Source: Psychrobacter immobilis (GTDB lineage: Bacteria > Pseudomonadota > Gammaproteobacteria > Pseudomonadales > Moraxellaceae). From it: a DNA stretch of 64,000 bases. Of the stretch, positions 8,201 to 17,176 are shown piece by piece. Made by a program: the position numbers and the translations under genes. Each line of letters opens with the position of its first letter. Positions within the stretch are counted from its first letter, which is position 1. The DNA lies in contig CAJGZL010000001.1 in the NCBI GenBank assembly GCA_904846145.1, forward strand, positions 2,976,001-3,040,000. Direction: 5' to 3'. The notes under the pieces were generated by a model that did no database searches, was not told where the DNA came from, and worked only from the letters and a program-made list of their open reading frames with translations.

Positions 8201-10105
8201 CAAGAACGTGATGAATTCACCGTCGTCGGCATCGGTGATATGAGTGGTGATGTATTCGGTAATGGCATGTTGCAATCACGACATACCAAGCTGGTAGCTG
8301 CCTTTAACCACATGCATATATTCATTGATCCAAACCCAGACCCTGAAGCGTCATATATTGAGCGTGAGCGCCTGTTCAATATCCCACGTTCAAGCTGGAG
8401 TGATTATGAACAATCGCTGATCAGCCAAGGTGGCGGTGTATTTTCCCGCACCGATAAAACCATTGCCATCAGTAGCGAGATGAAAGCGCTGTTCGATATC
8501 AGTGCCGATAGCTTAGCGCCTAATGACTTCATTAGTGCACTGTTGCGCGCGCCAGTCGATTTGATTTGGAATGGTGGCATTGGTACTTATGTGAAAAGTA
8601 GTAATGAGACTCATGCGGATGTCGGTGATCGTGCTAATAATGCGGTGCGTGTCGATGGTCATGAGTTGCGTACTGCCATTGTAGGTGAGGGTGGTAACTT
8701 AGGGTTCACCCAACAAGGGCGTATCGAATACGCACAGACAGGAGGGCGTATCTATACCGATGCTATCGATAACTCAGGTGGCGTCAACTGCTCGGATCAT
8801 GAAGTTAATATAAAAATCCTGCTGGGTAAAGTGGTCGAGCAAGGTGATATGACCTTAAAGCAGCGTAATGAGCTACTTGAGAGTATGACCGATACGGTTG
8901 CGCAGCTAGTATTGCGTCAAAACTATCTGCAACCGCAAGCAATCGAGCTAAGTCATATTCGTGCTGCCGCCAACTTGAGTGATCATCAGCGCTTTATTCA
9001 ACAGCTAGAATCTGAGCAGCGCTTAGATCGTGCTATTGAATATTTGCCCTCGGATGATGAGATTGCTCGTCGACAAAAAGCAGATACTGGTTTGACCAAT
9101 CCTGAGCTGGCAGTGGTTATGGCTTATGGCAAAATGTGGGTCTATGATAACCTGCTATTATCTGACCTGCCTGATGCGCCATACTTCATTAACGAGCTAC
9201 GTAAATACTTCCCAGAGGAGCTAGCGTCACGCTTCTTTACTGAGATGACAGAACATCGCTTGCATCGTGAGATTATTAGTACTTACTTGACCAATAGTGT
9301 GGTGAACCGCTTGGGTATCGAAGCACTGTTCCGTCTTTATGAAGAAACCGATCAGTCGCTTGCAACTATCATCCGTGCTTATGCCATCACTCGTGAAGTG
9401 TTTCAAGTGTCCAAAGTATGGAATCTGCTTGAATCTTTGGACAATAAAGTTGATGCCAAAGTCTTACTAAAGCTAGAGCTACGTCTGCGTGACTCACTTG
9501 AGCGCGGTGTGGTTTGGTTCATCAATGCCTTTGGGCAAGATCTGCAAGTTGCCGATATGATTGAGCGCTTCTCTGGTAGTGTCGAGCAATTGACCAAAGG
9601 CGGCGGCTTTATCGAGCAGCAGTTTGCTGATTATCTACAAGAAGATACCGCAGCGTTGAATACCGATGGTCTGTCAGATAGTGATGCTATGTTCTTTGCT
9701 ATTCTACCTTATCGTGTCGATGCCCTTGATGCTGCACTGCTTGCTGAACAGTATGAGCGCTCTGTCGATGATATTGCCTCGTTATACTTTGAGGCGTATC
9801 AGGTCTTGCAGTTAGATTGGATGATGGAGAATATCGCCACATTGCCGCAGCAAGACTATTGGGATCGCCGCGCTCGTCATGCCTTGGTCAATGAGCTATC
9901 GCGTAGCCTACGCTTATTGATGGATGCGATACTATCACAGCCAGATGCCAAACAGGCCTTTAGCGACTGGAAGTCTCGTCATAGCGCTCATCTACAGTCA
10001 GTCACAGGTGAGATGAAAAAACTAGACAGTAATAATGATAGCATCATCAGTCTGTCGACCTTATCAGTATTGATGAGTGAGCTAAGTGGCATTGCTAGCA
10101 AATAG
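5246..10105 (+). CDS. gdhB: NAD-specific glutamate dehydrogenase, large (about 180 kDa) type
   Basis: A 1619-residue protein, the normal size for the GDH-180 class (PF05088), which oxidatively deaminates glutamate to 2-oxoglutarate and ammonia. The long N-terminal regulatory half (about residues 1-800) carries ACT-like segments. The catalytic core starts near residue 820 with RGGKAARGGLRWSDRMEDF and includes the substrate-lysine region VKAQMVKNAVIVPVGSKGGF (about 843-862). The NAD-binding part follows with FTVVGIGDMSGDVFGNGML. The C-terminal helical domain extends to the end. No frame interruption is seen. It is a single-gene operon followed by a strong terminator at 10147-10182. The enzyme usually serves amino-acid catabolism. 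The gene symbol is by family convention. Confidence 0.95.
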   Translation: MLNSLNITTERIEQISEIATGYVQKDKSLLDHFVRTYYQQLHRDIADATSDADLAGMVLHHFTLLKAYDGKQPQLAIINPSAEEQHFHSSHTVIQMVAYDRPFLVDTLLMGLEEHGVDVHRTYNTIVNVQRDDDGTITHVENAEESATNHLSLIHCEIAYQNNDKLAELQKILFDKVDTLDIVVGDWKQMRERLVEIKQEIAKKPLPESFYPHQEIQDFLEWILNDHFIFLGYREYRTEGGRYIEVNEPSKNDAKDSSADLDLFTVAKSGLGLLRSSNEDAISESFSKLPKELKQLLTEPRVLMLSKSSRVSPIHRSVYMDFLGIHKFDDKGKLVGEYRFIGLLTSQAYQLSVQNIPLLREKANQIMAMAKLPRDGHAHYKMMHVINSLPRDDLFQGNVEELFPIVSGITQLQDKKSLRLFSRIDHYQRFVSCLVYIPRSKFNTELRIKVQHMLKEAYGGTSSGFTTEFDESEHARVHVHVRTTPGQVNDVNTSELEAELSTLMQSWSDHYEEMLLDNVGEQQANALNQRFLDYIPAAYQERFDGRTAVEDIKRLSRLSDNQPMIWHLYQSTGDAGNQLHLKLYGRQQPIILSKILPVLENFGVAVFSAQTYEFDLPEQTIWMQEYELTLEHVDKVDMQVVRGQFEDSLKQIWAGRVESDAFNELVLITKLDTFDVVVLRALSRYMLQARAPFSSAYITQAVVKNSAISISLVELFHARMNPQHDQATRLAKTAELQEHITTALVKVDSLDEDRILRWYLDLINAMVRTNFYQRDEHNERKDRLSFKFLAAKIPNLPKPKPMFEIFVYSPRVEAVHMRGGKAARGGLRWSDRMEDFRTEVLGLVKAQMVKNAVIVPVGSKGGFIVKTKSMADGRDVFQAEGVACYQTFLRGMLDVTDNIVDGNIVPPANTVRHDEDDPYLVVAADKGTASFSDIANAISTEYNFWLDDAFASGGSVGYDHKAMGITARGGWESVKRHFRMRGMDIQERDEFTVVGIGDMSGDVFGNGMLQSRHTKLVAAFNHMHIFIDPNPDPEASYIERERLFNIPRSSWSDYEQSLISQGGGVFSRTDKTIAISSEMKALFDISADSLAPNDFISALLRAPVDLIWNGGIGTYVKSSNETHADVGDRANNAVRVDGHELRTAIVGEGGNLGFTQQGRIEYAQTGGRIYTDAIDNSGGVNCSDHEVNIKILLGKVVEQGDMTLKQRNELLESMTDTVAQLVLRQNYLQPQAIELSHIRAAANLSDHQRFIQQLESEQRLDRAIEYLPSDDEIARRQKADTGLTNPELAVVMAYGKMWVYDNLLLSDLPDAPYFINELRKYFPEELASRFFTEMTEHRLHREIISTYLTNSVVNRLGIEALFRLYEETDQSLATIIRAYAITREVFQVSKVWNLLESLDNKVDAKVLLKLELRLRDSLERGVVWFINAFGQDLQVADMIERFSGSVEQLTKGGGFIEQQFADYLQEDTAALNTDGLSDSDAMFFAILPYRVDALDAALLAEQYERSVDDIASLYFEAYQVLQLDWMMENIATLPQQDYWDRRARHALVNELSRSLRLLMDAILSQPDAKQAFSDWKSRHSAHLQSVTGEMKKLDSNNDSIISLSTLSVLMSELSGIASK

Positions 10106-10107
10106 TT

Positions 10108-10134
10108 AATTGGAAATTGGAAATTGGAAATTGA
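10108..10134. repeat. Short tandem repeat just after the glutamate dehydrogenase stop
   Basis: A 7-8 bp unit, TTGGAAA or TTGGAAAT, is repeated about three times directly downstream of the stop codon, before the terminator. Confidence 0.7.
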
Positions 10135-10146
10135 AAGTCATAATAC

Positions 10147-10182
10147 AAAAAACCACTCTTAAGAATTTAAGGGTGGTTTTTT
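10147..10182 (+). terminator. Rho-independent terminator of the glutamate dehydrogenase gene
   Basis: AAAAAACCACTCTTAA-GAA-TTTAAGGGTGGTTTTTT forms a stable stem with flanking A and T runs, so it can work in both directions. Confidence 0.9.
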
Positions 10183-10255
10183 ACGTTGGTTGTTGGCTTT
10201 TGTAAATGCAAACACAATAACTATCAAATAAACAGTCTGTGAAATTAGTAGTGTC

Positions 10256-10399
10256 CTATACGGAGCTGGCAATAAGCATCGAGGCTATTACGGCGAAACA
10301 AAATACCGCAATAGGTAAAATATTGCTATAGAAAAAGGCTATCAGTGCTTTTATAAAACCAGTCATCTCACCATCTTTTAACCATACTTTTGTGACCAT
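10256..10399 (-). CDS. Possible 47-residue single-span membrane protein
   Basis: A short frame starts with ATG at 10399, 24 bp after the sbcC stop and on the same strand. It encodes a charged N-terminus (MVTKVWLKDGEMTG) and a hydrophobic stretch of about 25 residues (FIKALIAFFYSNILPIAVFC onward) ending IASSV. The composition is that of a real transmembrane helix, but the RBS is weak (CAGG about 12 nt upstream) and nothing in it is recognisable. It could be chance. Confidence 0.3.
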   Translation of the reverse strand: MVTKVWLKDGEMTGFIKALIAFFYSNILPIAVFCFAVIASMLIASSV

Positions 10400-10423
10400 A
10401 GCACTAATACCTGTATTGTACTG

Positions 10424-13400
10424 TTAACTAGCAATTTTCTGGCAACCTTGACCACTAATATGACTAAAGCCACCTGAAAGTTTGGTAACCTGAATTTGCG
10501 TTAAAATGCGCTCTTTTAAAGCAGCTACGTGAGAGATAACACCAATCAATTTACCTTCTTGTTGCAAGCTGGTCAGGGTATCAAGGGCAATATCAAGCGA
10601 CTCTTCATCTAAAGTACCAAAACCTTCATCTAAAAACAATGAATCGACGCGAATATTATGACTGGCCATTTGTGACAGTCCGAGCGCTAGCGCTAGACTA
10701 ATGATAAAACCTTCACCGCCTGATAAGTTCTTAGTACTGCGAATCTCGCCACCTTGATAGTTATCGATAACGTTGAGCTCCAACGCATTGTTATCATCGC
10801 GTATTAGTAGGTAGCGATCACTCATTTTATGCAATTTTGCATTGGCATGACTGACCATAATATCAAAGGTTAAACCCTGCGCGAAGGTGCGATATTTTTT
10901 ACCGCTAGCAGAGCCAATCAATTCATTAAGCTGTCGCCAAACTTGCAGCTTTTCTTTTTGGACATCGATAGCCTCTCGTTTTTCTTGCTGACTATCCTTT
11001 TTCTCACTATTGTCTTTGAGCTGTTGGCTTATTGCACCTATAGTCTCAAGCAGACGATTACTATCTACCTGAACCTGTTGCTGTTTACCGATAAGCATTT
11101 CTCTGTTATCAAGCGTCAAAGGATTGGCTTGTTTTTCTGTTAATATTTGCTGGGTTTGCTGTAGTGCAGCGCTCGCTTGTTGTAGAGTGTTATCGATGTG
11201 CTGTTGCTGTACATTCAAAGAATTACGCTCATCTAGTGGCAGGCGTGCTGCTACAAAACTGTGCTCGGTAGTAAATTGCGAGCGTGCCAACGCTGAGGTA
11301 AAGTCGCTTTGTTGAGCATGTAGGGTCGTAGTAGCAGACTGTGTTTGCGCCGCAAGCTTCTGCTGACTGTCTTGTAATTGTGCGAGTCGTTGCGCCGCAT
11401 TATCGTGTGAGCGTTGCGCAGTTGTCTGCTCATTTTTTGCCTGCTCTAACAAGTCACGTAGGCGCTCCTCCTCGACATCAGGATTTTTGTTTTCGATATT
11501 CTTCAACTTCTCATCGCGCTGTTGCTGTGATTGCTTCAGTGCAATTTCTTTATCACTGACTATCTGACTAAGCTTAAGCCGCTCATTTTTTTCATTATTC
11601 AGTTGGGCTTGTTTGGTTTCAATCTGAGCATGTAGATTACCTAGCGTAGTTTTTAAGGTTTGCTGCTGATCTTTTTTCTCATGGAACACTGTCTTTAACT
11701 GCAACAAAAACCCGCGCTGCTGACGCAAAGAGTGCAGATGTTGCTCAATCCTTACGTCACTAAATATACTCTGCGTATCAATGCTGTTCTTTAAAGCCTG
11801 TAATTGCTCAGAGATATCTAATACCTCATCAATATAATTTGTATAGTTAGTAGCGGGATATTTATCTACTGATACATGCAGGCCAGCACCAAGCGTTTGC
11901 AACTCAGAAAAATTATTACTGATCGTTTTCTCAAAACTTGCCAGCTGTTGTTGGTTGAGCTTGATGTTGGTTTCAATCTCACTAATGGCACTGGCCTGAA
12001 TAAAGCGTTGCTGCTCCGTATTTTCAATGGCTTTGCCTAACTCATTTAATGACTCAGTAATGTCTTCATACTGAGATAAAGTCGATTTTAACTGCACTTT
12101 TTGCTGAGTCAATTGCTCTTTAGTCTCATTCAGCACAGTCTGGGTACTGTCAATAAAATCAGCGTCTTCAGTGTTAAAACTAACCCTTTTTAAAGGTTCG
12201 ATAATAGCACTAAGAGTATCGGTATACGCGTTTTGCTTATTATCAGACATCGATAGGTCAATCAAAGACGCTACGATGTTTTGTATCTCAGCCGTTAGAG
12301 TTGCTATTTGGGCGTGTATCGCTGCCAATTGCTGCTGTTGCTGGTCAATACGGTTTTGCTTAGTGGCACGCTCAACCTGCTGCGTTGATAAAGTCTGCTG
12401 CAACGCATCAAGTTGCTGATCTAATCCTTTGATCTGCTGCTGAGTTTGAGAGGTAATAGATTGTTCATCTTTGCTTTGCTCTAAAATAGGATGATGCTGA
12501 CCATAAGGATGCTCGGTCGCACCACAAAGCGGGCAGGGGTGATTGTCTTGTAGCTCAACAATATAGTCCTCAAGCTTTGCGACTTTTTGTAGTAAATATA
12601 GATGCTGTTGCTTGTCTTGCCGTTTAGCTTTGGTCTCTGCTATTAACGTCTCGTTTTCCGTAATTAAAAGGCTACTCTCAACCAATTCTTTACTAATTAT
12701 AGGTAACGCTGTTTCTATTTGACGGCGTTCTTGATCAAGTTCAGCAACTCGCTGCACTTTAGAGCTCACGTGCTCGATAGTATTATTAATCTGATCAATT
12801 TGCTCTTGTTCCACTCGCATCTGACTCAACGGCTTGTCGGCGATTAATTGTGCTCGCTGCTGCTGTAGCATCTCTAATTGAGTGCGCGTGTCACTCATGG
12901 CTGCTTTATCAGCAGCTTGCTGCTCATTGAACTTCTCAAGCGCCGCTTGTAATTGATTGGCTTGTTGCCTAGCGCTCATTCTGTCAGTTGCTAAGCTCGT
13001 ATTGTCTTGTAGTAATGCCTTTAGACGACTGCAATTATTATTAAAAGTCGCGATATCGGTATCAAGATCATTAAGCTCATGATGGCTATTAAGGAAGTTA
13101 TCAATACTTACCAGCTGCTCTTTACTGGTGGTCTGTAATACGTGATGGCTATTAATCTCTTGCGTTAGTCGCCCGATGTTAGTAGCGAGATTATCCTTAC
13201 GTAGAGTGTTATCAGTTAGGCTATGGGTTTGTTGATTTATATCAGCTTCTAAGGCGCGTACTTGAGCTAATATAGGTAAGGTAACTTGTAGCGCGTTATT
13301 AGAGCGCTCGCTAAGCTTATTAGCTGTATCCAGTTTGATAGCGGCTTGTTCGAAGTCTGCTTGTTGGGTCAGTATATTATCACTCAGTGCTTGCTGTTCA

Positions 13401-14347
13401 TCGGTCAGGCTTTTAACCGTATCTCGATGATAAGTGAGTTGACTGTATTGACTATCTAACTCTAGTGCTTTATTCGCGGCTGACAGGCGTGCTGCATCTG
13501 GAATAAAGTTTTGCTGTGACTGCTTAGCGGCTATTAGCTCATTATCATAAATCGTAAGCTTTTGCTGCAACTCGCTTACGGCATCCAGCCAACTTATTTG
13601 CTCATACAACTGGTTAAGCGCTTGTTGCTGCTCGCTCTGCGCCGTCTGCTGGATTTTTAAGGTTTGCTTAAGCTCAGCTTCTTGCTCGCTATCTAGTAAC
13701 GTTAATCCATCGAGACCGAATTGTAGTTTGCTGAGTATCTCTTCCTCAGAGCGTTTTTTCTCATGCACGTGCTCGGAGATAGTCGCATAAATATCGGTAC
13801 CGGTTATCTTCTCTAAGATATCGGCACGCTCGTCAGCTTTGGCTTTTAAAAACGCTGAAAAACTACCTTGAGCCAGTAGTATCGAGCGGGTGAACTGCTG
13901 AAAGTCCATCCGTGTCAGCTCAATGATTTTATCTCGGGTGCGCGATAACTTACTCTCTAAAATTTCAGCTTCTTTTGAGGGATCACTATTTAACTTGGCA
14001 ATCTCATGAGTGGCATCTTGCAAGTTACCATCAGATTTACCATAAGCACGGCGCTGACCCCAACGGCAGAGATAGTGACTGCCATTCAAGTCGATGACTA
14101 CCTCGGCGAAACACTCTGCGGTTTGGCGGGTCATGACCTCATTACTGCTTTTGCTAATGCTAGCAATACGCGGCGTCTCGCCATACAAGGCTAAGCAGAT
14201 GGCATCCAAAATAGTGGTCTTGCCAGCGCCCGTTTGCCCAGTGATGGCAAAGATACCCTCATTAATAAAAGCGCTATCGCTAAAATCGATATGCCATTCG
14301 CCCTCTAGGGAGTTGAGGTTTTTTAGTCGTAGTTCGATTAGGCGCAT
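10424..14347 (-). CDS. sbcC: SbcC, ATPase subunit of the SbcCD exonuclease
   Basis: A 1307-residue SMC/Rad50-type protein. Walker A is GQTGAGKTTILDAICLALYG (about residues 37-56). Two very long Gln-rich coiled coils flank the zinc hook CPLC (about residue 604, NHPCPLCGATEHPYG). The C-terminal half holds the ABC signature LSGGEGFIISLALALGLSQM and Walker B SLFLDEGFGTLD. With SbcD it cuts hairpins and double-strand ends during replication repair. It is longer than E. coli SbcC (1048) because of extended coiled coils. In most bacteria sbcD is directly upstream; here an LRR gene separates them. Confidence 0.96.
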   Translation of the reverse strand: MRLIELRLKNLNSLEGEWHIDFSDSAFINEGIFAITGQTGAGKTTILDAICLALYGETPRIASISKSSNEVMTRQTAECFAEVVIDLNGSHYLCRWGQRRAYGKSDGNLQDATHEIAKLNSDPSKEAEILESKLSRTRDKIIELTRMDFQQFTRSILLAQGSFSAFLKAKADERADILEKITGTDIYATISEHVHEKKRSEEEILSKLQFGLDGLTLLDSEQEAELKQTLKIQQTAQSEQQQALNQLYEQISWLDAVSELQQKLTIYDNELIAAKQSQQNFIPDAARLSAANKALELDSQYSQLTYHRDTVKSLTDEQQALSDNILTQQADFEQAAIKLDTANKLSERSNNALQVTLPILAQVRALEADINQQTHSLTDNTLRKDNLATNIGRLTQEINSHHVLQTTSKEQLVSIDNFLNSHHELNDLDTDIATFNNNCSRLKALLQDNTSLATDRMSARQQANQLQAALEKFNEQQAADKAAMSDTRTQLEMLQQQRAQLIADKPLSQMRVEQEQIDQINNTIEHVSSKVQRVAELDQERRQIETALPIISKELVESSLLITENETLIAETKAKRQDKQQHLYLLQKVAKLEDYIVELQDNHPCPLCGATEHPYGQHHPILEQSKDEQSITSQTQQQIKGLDQQLDALQQTLSTQQVERATKQNRIDQQQQQLAAIHAQIATLTAEIQNIVASLIDLSMSDNKQNAYTDTLSAIIEPLKRVSFNTEDADFIDSTQTVLNETKEQLTQQKVQLKSTLSQYEDITESLNELGKAIENTEQQRFIQASAISEIETNIKLNQQQLASFEKTISNNFSELQTLGAGLHVSVDKYPATNYTNYIDEVLDISEQLQALKNSIDTQSIFSDVRIEQHLHSLRQQRGFLLQLKTVFHEKKDQQQTLKTTLGNLHAQIETKQAQLNNEKNERLKLSQIVSDKEIALKQSQQQRDEKLKNIENKNPDVEEERLRDLLEQAKNEQTTAQRSHDNAAQRLAQLQDSQQKLAAQTQSATTTLHAQQSDFTSALARSQFTTEHSFVAARLPLDERNSLNVQQQHIDNTLQQASAALQQTQQILTEKQANPLTLDNREMLIGKQQQVQVDSNRLLETIGAISQQLKDNSEKKDSQQEKREAIDVQKEKLQVWRQLNELIGSASGKKYRTFAQGLTFDIMVSHANAKLHKMSDRYLLIRDDNNALELNVIDNYQGGEIRSTKNLSGGEGFIISLALALGLSQMASHNIRVDSLFLDEGFGTLDEESLDIALDTLTSLQQEGKLIGVISHVAALKERILTQIQVTKLSGGFSHISGQGCQKIAS

Positions 14348-14389
14348 GATAGGGTCTTTATATTTATTTAATAAAATGTGTTGTAATTA

Positions 14390-15469
14390 TTAAGGTTTGG
14401 GAGTTTTTTTTAAGTTTTGGATATTTTCAATCTTATCTTGATCCAAATTTATTTGTTCTAAATTTGTCAGATTTTCAAAACTATCTGGTAGCCCTGTAAT
14501 TTTATTATTATCAATTCTTAATATTTTCAAGCTTTTTAAACAACTTATACTATCAGGCAGACTGGTAATTTGATTTTCGTCAACGGTAAGTATCTCTAGG
14601 CTAAGCAATTCCCCTATACATCTTGGCAGATTTTTAAGTTGATTATCTGATAAGTCTAGTAAGGTTAATTGATGTAAATTGCAAATAGTATCAGGTAACG
14701 TAGCAATTTTATTAGCAAATAAATGAAGTGACACTAGCTGAGTCATTGTTCCGATAATAGACGTTATTTCTGATAGCCCGTTATGAGAGAAAATGATATC
14801 TTCGAGTGACGTTATGGTACATAAACCCTTTGGAAACTGTTCAAAGCTATTAAAACTGAGGTCAATCTCTGTCAGATTTTTCATAATGCTTAAGTCACTA
14901 GGCAACTCAGTCATAGCGTTCCAAGATAAATTGAGCTGATCAAGGAGTACGATATTTTTTACCACGTCAGGGAATTGCTTGAAAAAATTACCGCTAATAT
15001 CTAGTTGAGTCAGTTGTGATAGATGACTCAGAGTATTTGGTAGTTGTTTTAGTTCATTACCTGATAATGAAATTCTTTCAAGTCTCAATAAGTTTCCAAC
15101 ACTGTCTGGAAGGTTAGTAAGTGCGTTACCTCCTAGATCTAATGTTCTTAAGTGCTGAAGCTTGTCAATTTGATTTGGCAATTTATTGATTTTACATTCT
15201 TCAAGACTAAGAAAATACAGATTTTTTAGATTAAGAATACATGCTGGAAAATTTATAAGAGGGCACTTTATAATGCTTAAAGCGTTAAGGTTAGTAAGTG
15301 AGTCAAAACTTTCTGGAAACTCTGAAATATTATAATTTTTAAGCTCAAGCATTGTTAGATTACTAAGCGCTTCTATATCTCTTGGAATGACATCCTCGTC
15401 AATCTCATTAGCAATCGCCCAATCAATAATGGATTGTAGCTTATCCTGATTTTCTAAACCCATAATCAC
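14390..15469 (-). CDS. Leucine-rich-repeat protein inserted between sbcD and sbcC
   Basis: A 359-residue protein made almost wholly of about 13 bacterial-type LRRs of 23 residues (pattern LPxxIxxLxxLxxLxLxxNxL), from roughly residue 30 to 350. A short N-terminal helix (DKLQSIIDWAIANEIDEDVI) precedes them. There is no signal peptide, TIR, GTPase or other effector domain, so it should be cytosolic. The frame opens with GTG at 15469, which overlaps the sbcD stop (GTGA); an ATG at 15463 is the other choice. Both imply translational coupling with sbcD. Its AT-rich composition differs from the flanking sbc genes, suggesting acquisition. LRRs bind protein partners; the partner and function are unknown. 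Confidence 0.8.
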   Translation of the reverse strand: MIMGLENQDKLQSIIDWAIANEIDEDVIPRDIEALSNLTMLELKNYNISEFPESFDSLTNLNALSIIKCPLINFPACILNLKNLYFLSLEECKINKLPNQIDKLQHLRTLDLGGNALTNLPDSVGNLLRLERISLSGNELKQLPNTLSHLSQLTQLDISGNFFKQFPDVVKNIVLLDQLNLSWNAMTELPSDLSIMKNLTEIDLSFNSFEQFPKGLCTITSLEDIIFSHNGLSEITSIIGTMTQLVSLHLFANKIATLPDTICNLHQLTLLDLSDNQLKNLPRCIGELLSLEILTVDENQITSLPDSISCLKSLKILRIDNNKITGLPDSFENLTNLEQINLDQDKIENIQNLKKTPKP

Positions 15470-17067
15470 TCAGCCTGACTATCATCATGATAAATACTAT
15501 GCAATATCTGCTGATAAGCATCCCGTAACGATTCTCTTTGAGTTTCGGCTATTTCATGAGTCGTCAAGCAGCGCTCAAATACTTCAAGCTCATTGAGATC
15601 TTGCAGCGCCTCAGAAGTTTGCTCTTGATTGAGTACTTTATTATAAGTACGGGTGTTTTTAATCTTTAATACTTCAAACGGTAAACCTTCTACCATTGCG
15701 CTAACTTCTTCACGCAGCTCACTGACGATTTCATCACCATTATAGATAATCTCAAGCCAGATAGATTCGTCACTATTTATATCATTGCTAGCCATAGCTA
15801 GAATAGTTGTCGCAATAGTTTGCAGATCACCTGAGACTTGCGCTAATTGTTGAAAGCAAGGAATAGCAAGCGTGGCGACTTGCATGCCAGTGTCGTTATT
15901 AGAATGAAGGGTTTCGACAGTAGTAAAGGAATTTGAAAGTGTGGCGTTATTTGTTACTTCATCAACCAATGGATCAGGGTCAGAAACTTCTTTAATACTA
16001 GCGTCAAAACCCTCAATATCATCAAAGCCAAATAAATCATCTATCAAGTCGTTAGCTTTATTAACGACTTTTTTAGCTGCTTTTCCTACAGATGCGCCAG
16101 TCGTTACCTTAATAGGTTCGACTGCTTTTTTTATAACGTTATCAACTAGGTTTATGGCTAAGCTTTCATCATCATCTGCCACAGTACCAAACTGGATAAG
16201 CAACACCTGCTTTTGTTGACGAGCCTCGCCAAAACCCATGGCGATAGGCGAGCCTGAATAGCGGATATGCTCACAGCCTCCGACACGTTGCGGTACGTGC
16301 AAATGACCAAGCGCCACATAATCAAAGCATTCATCAAACATCTCAGCAGAGATTTTACCTAAATTACCGACATACAGCTCACGTACACCATCATCTTCGG
16401 TAGTTTTACTACCAGCGGCAAATAAATGGCCTGTAGCAATAATAGGAATATGGCGTTGATGGGTTTCACTTAGCTGTCGTTGCTCGACTTTGGCAATTTG
16501 AGCGACGCTATCATAATGGCTGCGAATACCTGCTATAACGTTGGCGTCTTTACTATCCGCTGACTCGCCAGCTTGACTACCTCGCACATCGCGGTCACGC
16601 AAATAGGGCACAGCAGCGATAACACAAAGTGGTTCACTGTTGCTATCTTCTAAGACCAATACTTCATCATTTAAGTTATCACAAGCGGTGCCGATAACAT
16701 GGACGTTTAAAAATTTGAGTATTTGGCTGGGCGCATCTAAAAAGGTAGGCGAGTCATGATTACCTGCGACAATGACGATATGCTGACAGCAAAGAGTGGA
16801 AACTTTGCCTAAAAACTCATAGTACAGCGCCTGAGCACGATTACTTGGGGTCATAGTATCAAAGATATCGCCTGCGACAATCAAGACATCGACTTGGCGT
16901 GCGCTAATAGTCTCTTGTAGCCAGTTTAAAAATGCTTCAAATTCTTCATAACGCAGTCGCCCATACAGCCTGCGCCCTAAGTGCCAATCTGAGGTGTGCA
17001 GAATGGTTAAAGACTTGCTATCAGTGAGTGCAGATACAGTCGAATATTTGGTTGAAGGTGCAGACAT
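15466..17067 (-). CDS. sbcD: SbcD, nuclease subunit of the SbcCD exonuclease
   Basis: A 533-residue metallophosphatase of the Mre11/SbcD family. All phosphoesterase motifs are present in order: ILHTSDWHLGRRLYG, VDVLIVAGDIFDTM, IVIVAGNHDSPTFL, IIATGHLFAAG and YVALGHLHVPQ. It forms the Mn-dependent nuclease with SbcC. It is about 130 residues longer than E. coli SbcD; the extra length is an acidic linker (about residues 320-395, rich in D, E, N, S and T) between the nuclease and C-terminal capping domains. The stop codon overlaps the start of the LRR gene. Start is the ATG at 17067. Confidence 0.95.
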   Translation of the reverse strand: MSAPSTKYSTVSALTDSKSLTILHTSDWHLGRRLYGRLRYEEFEAFLNWLQETISARQVDVLIVAGDIFDTMTPSNRAQALYYEFLGKVSTLCCQHIVIVAGNHDSPTFLDAPSQILKFLNVHVIGTACDNLNDEVLVLEDSNSEPLCVIAAVPYLRDRDVRGSQAGESADSKDANVIAGIRSHYDSVAQIAKVEQRQLSETHQRHIPIIATGHLFAAGSKTTEDDGVRELYVGNLGKISAEMFDECFDYVALGHLHVPQRVGGCEHIRYSGSPIAMGFGEARQQKQVLLIQFGTVADDDESLAINLVDNVIKKAVEPIKVTTGASVGKAAKKVVNKANDLIDDLFGFDDIEGFDASIKEVSDPDPLVDEVTNNATLSNSFTTVETLHSNNDTGMQVATLAIPCFQQLAQVSGDLQTIATTILAMASNDINSDESIWLEIIYNGDEIVSELREEVSAMVEGLPFEVLKIKNTRTYNKVLNQEQTSEALQDLNELEVFERCLTTHEIAETQRESLRDAYQQILHSIYHDDSQAE

Positions 17068-17117
17068 AGCGATATAAATTTATAATTAGTTTAAAGGCTT
17101 CAGTTTAGCATAAAGCA

Positions 17118-17157
17118 TAAAAAAACCACGCTAACATTCATTAGCGTGGATTTTTAT
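17118..17157 (-). terminator. Rho-independent terminator after cobA
   Basis: CCACGCTAA-CATTCA-TTAGCGTGG hairpin with A-rich and T-rich flanks. It separates the siroheme genes from sbcD and can act on both strands. Confidence 0.88.
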
Positions 17158-17176
17158 GGCTATCATTTATATAACG

